A stretch of 64,000 bases of DNA from Acanthamoeba lenticulata (lineage: Eukaryota; Discosea; Longamoebia; Acanthamoebidae). This document shows, in pieces, positions 42,132 to 57,100 of this stretch. The first letter of the stretch is position 1, and each line of letters begins with the position of its first letter. Location of the stretch: contig NAVB01001151.1 of the NCBI GenBank assembly GCA_002179805.1, forward strand, positions 1 to 64,000. The letters are read 5' to 3'. A program made the translations under genes and the position numbers. A model generated the notes under the pieces. It saw only the letters and a program-made list of their open reading frames with translations. It was not told where the DNA came from and searched no databases.

Positions 42132-45106
42132 TCAGTCGAAGAGAGCCTTCCTAATAGCCTCAGGCGCCGGCTGGCCGGTGGCGACGGCCTTCTCCTGCCA
42201 GAAGCGCGCCTTCTCCATGTCCGGGACCACTGCACATCATCATCGTCCTCACGCGGGTCAGGATGAGCGGAAGAAGGAGGACTATCATCGATGAGGTCGG
42301 TCGTTCGAGGACAACGTACCGCCCTTGCCCTCCTTGTAGCACATGCAGACCTCCCACATGCTGTCCTCGTCTCCGTCTTCGGCCAGCTTCTTGAACAAGT
42401 CAAACGCCTGCGAGACGTCGACGTACGTAAGAGCGGATGAGGAGGTTGCACCGACCACCTTGTACGGGGATGCAGGATCTTAGGTGAGGTGGACGTACGT
42501 GGGCCTCGTCCTTGGCCTGGATCTCGTCCGACTGGTAGAGGATGGCCAAGTTGTAGAGGGCCATCTTGTCGCCCTGCGCCGCGCTCTGCTGGAAGTAGTG
42601 GAACGCCATCTCCACATCCCGAGGGATCACCCCGTCCATCTCGTTGTAGTAGTTGCCCACGATGTTCTGCGCTCTCGCGTGGCCGCTGAAGTAGAAAGAG
42701 TCAGAGACTGTCCAGGGCCACAGCAGGGGGGAGGGGTTGTGGTGTGGTCGTGCCTCTCTGCCGCTTTGAGGAAGTACTGGAAGGCCAGCGCCCGGTTCTT
42801 GGCGGTGGTACCCCCCAGGCCGCTGTTAAAGCAGGTGCCCAGGTAGTAGTTGGACTTGACGACCCATATGCTCTCGCGCTGGTCCTGGCCTCCAACGCTG
42901 GGCTGCGCTGATTCGGCGACGCGCAAGAAGCAGGGCATGGCACGTTGCTGCTCCTCCACCTGCTCCGAATACATGTAGTACTTGCCCAACCGGCATAGCG
43001 CCTCCTGCGACCCAAACTCTGCCGCGCGCTCCAGCAGCAGCGGTTTGAGGGCCTCGTCCGACCCCAGCAAGCTGCAGCGTTCACCGTGACACTGGTCAGT
43101 CCAGTGCGGCCTTTCCCAGGTGGTTGAAGCTTACCGAGCATGCTGGCAGAGTTCCTTGGCGATCTGGGTCTGGAGCTCGGCGATCTCCTTCTGCTCTTGG
43201 TCCACGCCCTCAGGGGAGGCCTGCTTCTCCAAGCGCTGACGCAGTTCCCGAATCTCGGGCTCTTCATCGGCAGCTTGCTGGACCTTGCGTGCCTCTTCCA
43301 GCTGCGAACGGATTCGGGACGCCTGCTCCCACACCTGATCCAGCTCCTCCCGCATGCCCGCCTTTTCCTCCAGAATCTCTGACCTGCAGTTGATATGAGC
43401 TCGCGGCTCACTTCACACAGATGAGAGAGGGACACGAACCCGGATCGGCGCAGTGTTTCGGTGTCTGAGTTGAGCGCCTTGGCCCTTTGTTCCAGCGCGA
43501 GGACCTCTTGCTTGATGACCTCCATTTGGTCTCGCTCTGCTTCGCGAGCGGCCTTGAGCTGTTGGAGATGCTTTTCCAGCTCGCGAAGCTGATTCTCGGT
43601 CTCGATGATCTCCGCGTCGTGCCCGACGAGGATGGTCTGCTTTTGGGCTACCAGAGCTTGCTTCTCCTGAACCGACTTGCTCACCTTGGCTTCTTGCTCA
43701 TGAGCCTCCTTCAGGTCGGTAGCCAGCCGGCTCAGCTTCTGAGCCTTTTCGTAGTGGTTCAGGTGGCGCTGTCTCAAATCCGTCAGCGCCCGACGGAGCT
43801 GCCTCATGAGTTCAGGATCGTTGCGGCTGCGTCTGATGCTCTTTAGAGCTTTCCTCCGCCTCCGCCATCGCGTCACGGCTTCCTGGGTCATGATGTGAGG
43901 GATGAGCAGGCTGAGCGAGATGCTGGGTCTGCTGGGGTCGGGGCCTGGTATGGCCACGTTGTCGTTCTCTCGATCGGGTGGTAGTCGCTCCCGAATCCAG
44001 GCCTCAATCGCGTTCCGGTCATACGTGTTGCCGTCGGCAGCAACCACGGGCTGGGTCATGACTCGTTTGGTCAGCGCGCAGAGGATGTGCGTCGGTGGTG
44101 CGTAAGCAGGCGATCGCAACAGTTCTTCTATCGTGGCACGCACATCTCCATCCGAGCGGAGACGTTCTCCGTTGGGCGCAGTGGCCTGCAGCCGTCTTTG
44201 AGCCTCTGGGCTCTCTGCAGCTGTTGTGCTTCCAGACGACGTCTCCCTTGGGCTTCGGCTGGCGCTCTCAGGCAACCGGCTGGGGGACGGGCATACGAAG
44301 TCCGTTGGGGCCTCTGCTCGGGCATCGGCAGACGTGAAGCGAGGTGAGGGGGAAGACATCAACGGTGAGCCTGTGGCAGCTGAAGGAAGCTTGCGCTGGT
44401 CGAAGGCCAACAGCTTCCTCGTGTTCGAAGCCATCGTTAGGGACTGCAGCGGCCGACCAGAGACAGAGGCCGAAGGCGAAGCGCCTTGGTCACCAGTCCT
44501 GCCACGCTTGGCGGGTGGAGCAACAGCCTCCAATGGCTTTTGACTTGGGCTTCCACTAGTCAGAGTACGCTTTGGCGAAGAGGATGATGCGGTTACGGAG
44601 GGTTGATCGCCATTGTTGGGTGTCCGAGAGCTCTTCTTGGGTTCAGCTTCTTTCCCAATTCCTTGGCCAACGTTGCTGGAGCCGCCAAGGATTCCTGCCT
44701 GCTCCCTTTTTCTCTTGCGTTCGCTGCTGTCTTCTAGTTTCGCTCCTCTGCTGCTCTTTTCCATGTCCATTGTTTCCGTTGTCTTCTTCACTTCTTCATC
44801 TCTCTTTACAAACGGGGCTGAGCCTGAACGCGATGAAGATGGGGCATACACGCGCGCTGTGAACTCTTGGGACATCACCTCCATTCCACTCCCAAGCTTA
44901 TCGTACAGCTCTTCTGCATCTTCACTATCAAGCGGTGGGTCTGTCGGGGGAGGTGGTGTGTTGAGTGGAGACACAGGGGGGAGGTCCTGTCCCTCATCAA
45001 AGTCTTCTCCTTCCTCTTCTGGGGGAGGAGGTGCTGGGGGTGCGGTGCGGGGAGCCGCAGGCCTGTTCCATGGTGAAGTGCTCGATGGAAGTCGAGCGTT
45101 CTTCAT
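42132..45106 (-). CDS. U-box E3 ligase with coiled coil and SEL1 repeats
   Basis: Probable ubiquitin ligase. Starts MKNARLPSSTSPWNRPAAP. The first about 330 residues are disordered, Pro/Ser-rich with basic patches (ERKRKREQ, PAKRGRTGD). The U-box has THILCALTKRVMTQPVVAAD, GNTYDRNAIEAWI and PSISLSLLIPHIMTQEAV. A long coiled coil follows (about 250 residues: AIIETENQLRELEKHL-like, EKQASPEGVDQEQKEIAEL). The C-terminus has SEL1/TPR-like repeats (EALCRLGKYYM, SNYYLGTCFNSGL, AFHYFQQSAAQGDKMALYNL, DSMWEVCMCYKEG), ending APEAIRKALFD. About five introns. Confidence 0.84.
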
Positions 45107-45435
45107 ACCTGCAAAGATTCTTTACCACTCGCCTTCTGGCGTGTCGTGCACAACGATAGTAATTATTAAGGAAAACAGTCTTTTCTTGTATCTCTCCTTT
45201 AGGAGAAGACCTCCCATTTATGGAAATTACCCCAAAAATGAGTCTGAAAACGCAAAATCCAACTCGCTTTCGAGTAGCTTCAGCAACTTCAAGCACTAGA
45301 CGACGTACCGCCCTTGCCATTCTCATTGCAACGGCGAACACTCAGCCAGTTCATATCTCAATGTTTCTATTTCTACAAAATAAAATAAATAAGTGAACCC
45401 ACCAGCAGGTTGGGTTGATGAGGGGAATGCGGAGG

Positions 45436-46850
45436 TCAGATGAAGTAGTCCGGCACGTTGGCTTCCGGAGCAGCTCTCGAGTTCTCCGGCGCAGCATCAA
45501 AAACATTGAAGGTGCGTTCTCCACTCTGTTGTTACAGAGCCACGAGCAGCACGCAGGTGAGGAACAAGAAGGCGAGTCATGACATGAGGAACCTGAACAC
45601 GAGCATCTTCGGCCTTACCTCAGAGATCTCCAGCACGGAGGCGACGTTGCCGCAGCGATAGCAATAGTTGGGGGCCGACCACACTGTGGAGAGCTTGTCC
45701 TCCCAAAGCACCTGATAGCCACCCATGCAGAGTTGGTGGGCTCGGAGGATGTGCTGCAGATTGTTCGTTCGCAGGAACTTGTCCGCTACGTCGGCACCAA
45801 ACAGGTAGCCCGCATTCCGCTGCGAAAGGTAGAAGCCCTCTTTGTTCTCGTCCGGGTCGGACCACATGAGGTCGGCTATGGCACCCTCCATAGGGATCTC
45901 CCCGAATCGATAGAGCACGCGGATCTGGTCCAGCGACATCGTCTCTGGCGAGAGGCCTGATTGCGCCCATGCCAGAGGAAGGGAGACGGGAAGTAAGCTA
46001 ACGGGGCGACGGGACCAGGCGAGGGTTGTTGTGAACCTCCATGTACGGCAAAGATCTTGCCATCGATGGTGGCAGAGATCGTCAGAAAGTCAAAGACGTC
46101 CATGAAGTACTTCCTGTGCCGTTCAAGTGAGGAATGTGTCACAGTACAGGCCAGAGTTTCTTGTTGTGTGTGAACACATACCAGACGTTGGAGCTGTTGC
46201 CGTACTTCTTCTTGCACTCGGTGTAGAAGCCGTACGTGAGCGAGATGGCCCGCGATTCGTGATTGCCCCTGAGCAGGTGCACTACAAGCAACAGCATGAA
46301 GCGAGTAACAACAAGAAGTTGAAGGAAGATAAGTTATTGAGCAAGAAGCATGCCTCGAGAAATGCACACGAACGTGCTTAGTGGGGGGGGGGTTACTACC
46401 GCGGTGGGGATGGCGAAGTTTGAGGGCTAGCAGGAGACTAACCGTTTCTACGCTGTGATGACCTCTGCACAATAACGAGCATGAGTATCTTGCACCACTT
46501 GAAACAGCACTGTATATGCAGCACGAGGGCGAGCACCGATCGACAAAATCGCCGAGGAAGAGGTAGTTGGTGTCCGGCACGTGGCCGGCGATGCGAAAAA
46601 GTTCGATGACATCATAAAATTGCCTGGTCCGAACGCATTTGTTAGTTGGGGACTGAAGTGGCAAAGAGCGCTGACCTACGGCACGAACGCACCCGTGAAC
46701 ATCGCCCACAACAGTGAGAGGTGTGGAAAGGGAGAGCACATTCGGCTCATTAACAAGTAACTCCTTCACTTTGCCACATATCCACTTCACTGCATGCTCA
46801 GAAACTGGCTCACATTTGTACAACTTCTCTAGACAAGCGTCCAAGTCCAT
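45436..46850 (-). CDS. PP4-like Ser/Thr protein phosphatase catalytic subunit (PP2A family)
   Basis: PPP-family catalytic subunit. Start [20 protein letters not shown]. Core motifs are intact: [68 protein letters not shown] and [17 protein letters not shown]. It ends [11 protein letters not shown], a variant of the methylated DYFL tail of PP2A and PP4. [24 protein letters not shown] and AGYLFGADV are closer to PP4 than to PP6 (judged from memory). About seven introns. Confidence 0.88.
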
Positions 46851-47420
46851 TTTGGTGTGGATCAAGATCGTTTACCTTCGCATTTTCTGTTGTGTTTTCT
46901 TTTTGAATATTTTTGCTCCACTCCCGACAGCAGCCAATTTGTGAACGATAACTGCAAACCTTCTTGCCTCATTACTGTCTTGTGCGAGCATGAAGCAACC
47001 ACAACAACACTTACAAACAGTCGCAGATGGCGGTTTCGGTCGTTCATGCTCATGGCTGTGCGTCTTGCGTAGGACTGGAAGCAAGGGTCGAGTTGCACAC
47101 CAACACGAGATAAGCGACGCCAAAAAGACACCCCGAAACACACATTGTGGACATTCTTTCAGCTGCTGAAATGTGGGAAAGAAACGACAAAAAAGCCAAA
47201 AAAAAAAAGTAAAGCAGCAATCACCAAGAAGATCATCTGGTAAAGGTCTTGCGTACAAGGGAGAATTCTACATACAACCACACACGGGGTCTTTACTAAC
47301 CGCGTTCCTGGTAAGTATTTGAGTAGCCATGGATGCGCCTACCCTTCGCCTGCAGGTGATGGGCTTTGAATTGTTGGTGCTCGTGAAAAGGATTACCTCA
47401 AACTTTGTCGTTCGTTCAGG
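46851..47420. promoter_or_regulatory. Divergent intergenic region, PP4 and NET-zinc finger genes
   Basis: About 570 bases with no supported gene. Must hold both promoters. It is AT-richer than its flanks near 46870-46920 and has an A-run near 47199. Confidence 0.4.
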
Positions 47421-50110
<2,690 letters not shown>

Positions 50111-50389
50111 TCTTCTCTCTTTATCCGCTAGAAGAGCGAAAACACGACAGCTCTTCGTTCTTTGGTGCGACGGCCCACCCCCAGGCCGCCGCTGCTGTGT
50201 ACATAAAATCGATTTCGTTGCCCATTGGTTGGTTGTTGTCAAGGAAGCGCCTCTTGGCAACTCAAGTTGCCCAGACCGGCGAGCAAGCGAAGGAGCCAGG
50301 AAGAGGCTCTGGTCACGCTTGGGTTCTCAGAAACACCGCACAACACGCACATAGCTGACTTCACAGACCTCTTGTTGCTTCCAAACAAC

Positions 50390-50788
50390 ATGACGAGCGC
50401 GCTGGGTCTCGTGCTGCGTTTCCTCATCCTCGCCTTCTTCTGTCTGTGGCCCATCCCCTACGTGGGGGCGCTGGGCGGCAGTCCGCAGTCTCCTTCCACC
50501 CCTATGTCGACATCGCCTGCTGCACCGCCACAACGACCATCAGCCGCCGCGCAGGCCGCGGCCTCGCTCGCACCATCGCCGTCGCCAAGTGGTCCCTTCG
50601 AATGGTCAGAGGCGCACAAGCTGGCGCTCGGTGCTGGCGTGATCGGAGGGGCTGCGGCTGCAGTCGCAGCTCTGGGAGGTGTGACCTTCGCCGCTGTGGT
50701 GCTGATACGCGAGCAACGGCAACTACGACGATGCGCCCAGCAGCAGAAAGCCAGCCCGGGGCCGTACTTCGTCGAGGACGTCTTCTAG
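50390..50788 (+). CDS. Small signal-peptide / single-pass membrane protein
   Basis: One exon, 132 residues. Starts MTSALGLVLRFLILAFFCLW, a signal peptide ending about GALGG. A Ser/Pro/Ala-rich ectodomain of about 60 residues likely carries O-glycans. One transmembrane helix (LGAGVIGGAAAAVAALGGVTF) and a short tail ending PYFVEDVF follow. Type I topology. No family recognised. Confidence 0.68.
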   Translation: MTSALGLVLRFLILAFFCLWPIPYVGALGGSPQSPSTPMSTSPAAPPQRPSAAAQAAASLAPSPSPSGPFEWSEAHKLALGAGVIGGAAAAVAALGGVTFAAVVLIREQRQLRRCAQQQKASPGPYFVEDVF

Positions 50789-51093
50789 CTCATAGTTCTC
50801 GCAAGGAGTGGGTGGCTGTGTGGTTTCGGGATAGGCCCGAAGCGACAAGCCGACGACGTCTAGTGCGCCCTCCTCTTGATGGCAATGTAAAGTTTGAACA
50901 ATTGTACAAGCTATGTCCCCACTCTCGTCTGCAGCAGTTGGGGGTCGATGAAGAATGAACGAAAGCTCCTCAAGGAAAGGAAGCTGGGATGAGAGATCAG
51001 GCGCCACCGACGCCAGCAGGGCATGGGTAAGGATTGACACTAGGCACGCGATTGGCCATGCTCTGAACAACAAGATGACGTTAGAACAGGACC
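50789..51093. other. Convergent intergenic region
   Basis: Two stop codons face each other here. No supported gene. Confidence 0.5.
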
Positions 51094-52281
51094 TCATGAA
51101 GGAGCCGGAACAGGAGGCACTACGCGAACCATGGTGAAGCCAACGTTCGCGTTCCACCGATCGATGGTGGCCTTGTCCACGCTCTTTGGAAAGGCGAACG
51201 AGTCCTCGACGATCGTCATTTGCACCCGTCCCAGCCCCTTGGTCGGGTCAAAGATCACTGCGTACGTCGTGGGCTTCTCGTTCGCAGGACACGGGTCAGA
51301 TTGCTCCTTGAGCCAGAGGACGAGACTCGGGCCAACTGTGAACGCACCGTGGTTGGGCGAACAAACGAGTTGCTGTTTCCTGTGCCGACGGCTCCACGGA
51401 AGGAGTAGATGGTGGAGGTGGCCACGCTTTGGTTTCCACCGATCAACACTTCGAGAACGTCGAGTTCGCCGCAGCCCTTGGGCCCGGTGCCGCGGCAGTT
51501 GCACCCGTACTGAGCCGTGTGCACAATCTTGGCGTTGAGGATCCAGAAGGCGGGCGATTGGGTGCCCACGAAAGGCATGGACAAGCGCAGCAGGAAGGCT
51601 TTGGCGCCCCGAGGGCCAGCCCAGCCATGGTTGCTGGCCGGCCTGAAGAAAGGGCCTGATGACAGTATGGAGAGTCGATCAACAGACGTCAATGTGTGTT
51701 CCGGAGAGGAAGTGGTCCGTACCACAGGCGGTCCCGGAGCATGGCTGCCCGGTGAGGATGTTGACTGCGCCGTCTTTGCCAAGGGAGCCGGTGAAGTGCT
51801 GCGGTGAGGCTGCGGGGAGGGACCCGTTGGCAGACGCGTACGACTGCGAGTTGCCTCCACAAATCGACCACTGCCCGCTGACGCCACCGCCCAGGTTGTT
51901 GAACCACACCAGGTTGTCGCTCGCGGAGCGGTTCCAGTTGGACTCCCTCGTCCAGGTCGTGGCTGCGAGGTTGTTGTTGGTCGGGTAGTACACGGCGATG
52001 TTGGAGAACTCGATTGGGCCATGGAAAACCATGGTCAGCTCCTCGTCGAACGGCGCCAAGCTGGCGTTTCTGAAGACCGCTGTCTGATGGCACGCCGCTG
52101 CCCCTTGCGAGCACGTGGGCCACGTTCCGTTCTCCATGAGGGTGACCTCGGGGTAGCAGCCAGGGCCACCGACGTCGGTGATGGTGATTGTAGTGACGGC
52201 ACCGTTCGCTTTGATCCCCAGCAGTATCAGGCACAACAACAGCCCGAGGCAGCGAGGCACGGTAGGTGCAGCCATCGACAT
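51094..52281 (-). CDS. TOS1-like secreted glycosyl hydrolase (DUF2403/DUF2401 type)
   Basis: Probable wall beta-glucan enzyme. Signal peptide MSMAAPTVPRCLGLLLCLIL. The N-terminal domain is rich in Cys, Asn and Gly (PCSGTACGTDHFLSGTHI). After an intron, NHGWAGPRGAKAFLLRLSMP, FWILNAKIVHTAQYGCNC and GCGELDVLEVLIGGN match the fungal TOS1 family. The ELDVLE stretch fits the ExDxxE catalytic motif of GH16-type folds. The C-terminus has PTTYAVIFDPTKGLG and ends VPPVPAPS. About three introns. Confidence 0.85.
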
Positions 52282-52435
52282 TTTCTGAAGAGTGTTGCGT
52301 TGGTGAGGGTTGTTTAATAATGAGCTGTGTTAACTAATAAAAGGTCTGTGGCGTAGGCCAATTGGCCGTAGAACCAGGACAGCAAGTCTCCCTCCAATCA
52401 CGTTGGGCACAAGGGATCACGTGCCAACGAAGAAG

Positions 52436-52441
52436 AAAAAA
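52436..52441 (-). terminator. RNA polymerase III T6 terminator
   Basis: Six T residues on the minus strand, four bases after the tRNA body, as expected for Pol III termination. Confidence 0.7.
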
Positions 52442-52445
52442 GCTT

Positions 52446-52517
52446 TAGCCCCACCGAGAATCGAACTCGGGTCACTAGAACCAAAATCTAGCATGCTGCC
52501 AACTACACCATGAGGCT
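52446..52517 (-). tRNA. tRNA-Gln (anticodon UUG)
   Basis: On the minus strand the acceptor stem AGCCTCA pairs with TGGGGCT. The anticodon arm CTAGA-TTTTGGT-TCTAG gives anticodon TTG, and the T arm CCGAG-TTCGATT-CTCGG is perfect. The A box and B box (GTTCGATTC) are in place. No intron. CCA is not encoded. It sits between the divergent TOS1-like and mL44-like genes. Confidence 0.95.
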
Positions 52518-52630
52518 TGGTTGCTTTTGTCGCAAACAGAAGAATTTGTTGACATATTAGTCGTTTTTCTCAACCTTTTCAGAGTTTGTTTTTCTACTTT
52601 GTTTTAAACGCGACAAAGTGGGCTGACATC

Positions 52631-54018
52631 ATGAAGCGCACATCGGGCACCCTCCGACTTTTGTCTCCTTCCTCCTTCAGTGCCGCTCGCGCTGCTTCTC
52701 CTCTCGCTTTGTCGCGGACCTCCGTCGCCGGTCTGCTGGTGTCGTCTTCTTCGATTAATTCCCGCCGTCTCTTGGCCACTACCGTGGAGGGGGTGACCCC
52801 GTCCGCGCCTGCCAAGGTGAAGCGAGCGCCTCGCAATCAAATTAATGATCCCGAGCTGCTTCATGAGCGTCTTGATGCCTTCATGGCCCGCATCGGGCTC
52901 TATTGGAACAACAAGAAACTCCTGTTGCAAGCCTTTACGCACCCGTCCTACTCACACGGCAAGGAGGTTGCCCACGAGCGCATGGAATTCTTTGGTATCC
53001 GCTACTTACGCTCATCATGTTCCTCTGATGAAGGCAAATTAATCGCTTCCCGGGTGCAGGCGATCGAATGCTCAATTTCCTTGTTTGCGAGCATTTGGCG
53101 AACAAGTACCCGAGCTTGCCCGTCCGCGCCATGTCTGATGCCACCTTCTTCTTCACCAGCAACTCCTCTCTTGCCGTCGCCGGCAAGCGACTTGGCCTCC
53201 AAGATTTTGTCCGCTGGACACCGATCGAGGTTCGTTTTTTTTACCGCTTTACTCGCCAATCTGTCGGCTCCTTCTCTTCCTGTGGTTGATCGATTCGCCT
53301 TCCCTCGCAGGACGAGGAGGACAGGGGCGAGCCCACCGTGATCGCCGCCACGATGGAGTCTCTCGTGGCGAGCCTCTACATGGACCAGGTAGCGTACCCT
53401 CCCCTTCTTGGAGAGGACAAAGCTCCGCGAAGGGAAGAATAACACATCGTAACTACGCGACTCTCGCTGCACACAGGGTCTCAAGGCGGCGAGGGAGTTC
53501 GTGACCCGGTTCATCCTGCCGCAGGAGGAGAATCTCGACATCATCTCCTTCCTGAGGCAGAAGCTGCCCCGCAACACGCTCTCGGAACTCCTCACGCGCC
53601 GCGGCTCTGGCGCTCCCTACTACACGTACGTTGTTGTTGTTGTTGTCCTGATTCACCTGCGCCCTCGTGAGGTGTCTCGTCTGATCACCGTCTGCGTCTT
53701 CCTCTGCTTGTCTTTACTCGTCATTGTCATCATCGTTATCATCAACAGAGTGCTGCAGGAGTCGGCCAGATACTCGACCAAGTCGATGTTCGTCGTTGGC
53801 GTCTACTCGGACTCGCAGCTGCTGGGCCAGGGTTCGGGCCAGTCCATCGTCAAGGCGCAGACCGAGGTGCGTCTCTACACCCCACAGAGATAGCTTTGCA
53901 GGTGTCTCACATCTTCTCTCTTTCTACTTGCTCCACCACACAGGCCGCGCAGGACGCGCTCAACAAGCTGTGGGGCGAGAAGGCCTACACCAAGCTGCCC
54001 GCCGATGAGTACCCTTGA
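52631..54018 (+). CDS. Mitochondrial large-subunit protein mL44-like (RNase III fold + dsRBD)
   Basis: Probable mitoribosomal protein. Start MKRTSGTLRLLSPSSFSAAR is a basic, Ser/Arg-rich mitochondrial presequence. The RNase III-like domain has LLLQAFTHPSYSHGKEVAHE and RMEFFGDRMLNFLVCEHLAN. The second acidic motif reads TVIAATMESLVASLYMDQ, so the catalytic Asp of active RNase III is replaced. The C-terminal dsRNA-binding domain has TLSELLTRRG, SKSMFVVGVYSDSQLLGQG-like residues and AAQDALNKLWGEKAY. Six or so exons. Confidence 0.83.
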
Positions 54019-54158
54019 AGAAGGCACCAAAAATACACGAAAAAACCCCAAAACAAGTCGTACACAGAACGCCCCAGGGTTTGTGTGTGGTGTAGTACAA
54101 AAAGGCTTCCTTCTTTTTCTTCTTCCTGTTGGGCAACAAGACGAGCAGGCAGCAGGGC

Positions 54159-57100
54159 CTAGGCCAGCCAGGTGAGGAAGAGGTCGGAGATCTTCTTCTC
54201 GACGCACTGTTCGAGCTCGCGCTGGTCGTTGAGTGGACACATCTCCCACGAGCCGTCGTTGTTGGGATACACGATCCTGTGTCGTGCCAACCAACCATCA
54301 ACGCCCGCGACGTCAACGACAAGAACAGCAGCGGCTTTGGAGAAGGATGAAGAGGGGAAGGGAAGGAAGAAGTACCGGAAGCCAACGGCGGGGCCGATGT
54401 CGAACTTCTTGCGGATCTGGTCCTGGAGGGCCGGCAGCGTGACGTTGTCCTTGGTCAGCTTGATCACTCGCTTCTCGCTCTCCGGCGCGGGGCTGTTGCA
54501 CACAAATCGCACCTGCGCGCGGGTCCACACACGACCACGACAAGAAGAGAGACTTGAGCCGAGACGGCCAAGCGAGAGGAAAGAGAGAGAGAGACAGAGA
54601 GACAGGCGCGTACGCAGTCGTCGCGCGGCGGCAGGACGGGGAGCGGCTTGGCCTCGAGCTTGTTCTTCCAGTCGGCGAAGGACAGCACAGAAAAGTCCGG
54701 CGGGAGCTCGGCTTCGGTGGGCATCGGCGCGTCTGGGTTGACGGGCTTGACCTGCATGGCAAGCGTCTTGGCTGCACTCGTGGTGGTGGAGTGATGATGG
54801 TAATGATGACGGTCAGCCGCATTGCAACTCCATCCGGACCGTATCTTCATCACGAGAGAAAGGGACTCGAACCGATCTCCTTCTGGACAAACTTCTTGTA
54901 GCGCATGTCGAGGTGGGAGGCGATGAGCTCCTCGAGGTCCTTCTTGAGCTCGGCCTTCTTGGCCGCCGACGGCGCCGCGAAGAAGATTCGCTTCTGCCCG
55001 ATCTGGGTCAGTTCGAACGCGTCCTCCGCGATGTCCGAGTCTTCACACACCGAGCCGGTCCAACCACGTCAGCATCTCGAGAAAGCGAAAGCGAAAGCGA
55101 AAGCGAGAGAAAGCGAGAGAAAGAGAGAGAGAGAGAGAGGGCGGACCTTTGTAGAGGGACTGGGTGAGGGGCACCTGGGCCTTGAGGTCGTAGGAGGAAG
55201 AGGTGGGCTTGGTGAAGAGGAACAGGTCGGAGAAGAGGAAGTAGTGGCCCTGGGTCTTGAGCAGCAGCTTCTTGCCCAGCACCTCCTTGGGCGCCACTCG
55301 CGTGAGCTCGCCCTCGCTGATGAGCCGTCGGTTGGGCGAGTTCAACAAGTGCATGTCCTGTCCACGCCCGCGTTGTAAGAACGTTTATTTCAAGTATTTA
55401 ATTAAAATTAAAACAAACAAAAATAAAAGAATAATAATTATAATAAAAGACATGTACCCCCTTGAGGTTGATCTTGTGCGAGAGCTCGTAGAGGCGCATC
55501 TTCTTGTCGAGATCGCTCTTCTTCTCGTTGATGGTGCCCACGGTGGAGGTCATGCGCTGAAGAGCTGACTCGAGATTGACGCGGTCGTCATGATCCTCGG
55601 GCGTGTTCTTCAGCAGCTCGCGCAGCAGCAGCGGATACTTGCAAATTCGTTGGATTCTGGTGGTCGTGTTGTTGTTGTTGTTGTGAACCACATCGTACGT
55701 CGATTGGATTGTCAGTTGAGCTGCAACCACCCCACCCCATCGCGTGCAGCTGGGCTCTGAGAGCGGGAGGGCGCACGGTTTGATCAAGAAGCTGCTGAGG
55801 TCCATGCTCCGGCATTCCGGTTTCCGGCTGCAATTCTGTGTACCAACAATGACAGGGGAGGGGAGCTCAAGGGTCAGAGAACGAAGCGACAAAAAAGCGA
55901 ATTGAGGGGGGGGGGGCAACGCACGTAGAGGAATTGCTCGATCTTGGGATTGGCCTTGAGTGCGGCCAGGGTTTGCATGGAAAGGTCTTGATTTCCACAG
56001 TAAACCATGTACAGCTTCAAGTAGTCCACCTGGACGAAAAACATTTCGAGTATTAAAAAAGAAAAGAAAAGAAAGAAAAGAAAGAAAAGAAAAGAAAAGA
56101 AAAGAAAAGAAAAGAAAAAAACATTGCAATGAAGTGGGAGGAGCGTACGACAGAGAGGAAGGCCTTGCCAACCGAGTCCGTCTTGAGCACGGGCAGGAAG
56201 AAGCCCTTGTTGATCTACCCCATCACCACCTCGCCCCATGAGATGACAGCGACCTGCTTGATGATGGTGATGATGACAGGGATGAGGGCCACAGCGAGGA
56301 AGAGTACCTTGTAGATCATCTCGATGTTGGAGAAGACGTTGTTGATCTGGTCCTTGGTCCCGATGCTCTGCTCGCGCATCGCCACCAAGTAGACGTTGAT
56401 GATGACCTCGAGATCGCGGATGTAGTCCTCCTCGGTATCGATGATTTCCTTGATCACGCGCTCGCGCATGGCCGGATCGCACGCGGCCGCGGGAGTCTCG
56501 CCTGCGTGCGGTCGTGCGTTCGTGCGTGCGTGCGTGCGTGCATACCATGTCCCGTCAGAAAAACGCGCACAACATCGCGCACGAGTCTCAGGACGCACCA
56601 GACGGCGGCCTCGAAGGGCCCGACGACGGGAGTTCTGGTCGGTTGACCGACGTCGGCACGGGCGGTGCTCCGCCAATCACTGCCAAAGCCGCCTCCGTTA
56701 GTCTGCGCCGTGAGCTCTGCAGCGTGGCGGTGAGGGTCGTGGGGCAAGGGCGTACTGCTTCCCATGCTGCCGATGCTGATGCCATTAGCGCCGAGGCTGC
56801 TGCCGCCCGAGGGAGGCGCCGGCGCGGCCGACAAGAGCTGCGTTTTGGCCGAGGCTGCCGGCGGCGGTGGCGGCAGCTTCTTGCCGCCGGTGCGCGGCGC
56901 CACGGGCGGTGGTCCGCTCGGCGTGGGCGGCGGTTGTGCGGGGATTGTTGTCGACGTCGACGTCTGCGATGAGTTGCGCGGCGACAGCAAACCAGCCGCC
57001 GCCGGCGAGCCCGACGAAGCCTCGGGGCCGGAGTAGGTCGGCATCGACGTGCCGCGGGCAAACGGCGTGACCGCGGGCGGCGGCGTCGTGGCCGCAGCCG

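Noticed and set aside
54840..54890. tRNA B-box-like GGTTCGAGTCC on the minus strand
   Set aside because: No cloverleaf could be folded around it and it lies in the RhoGEF gene; a similar match near 57764 is also coding.
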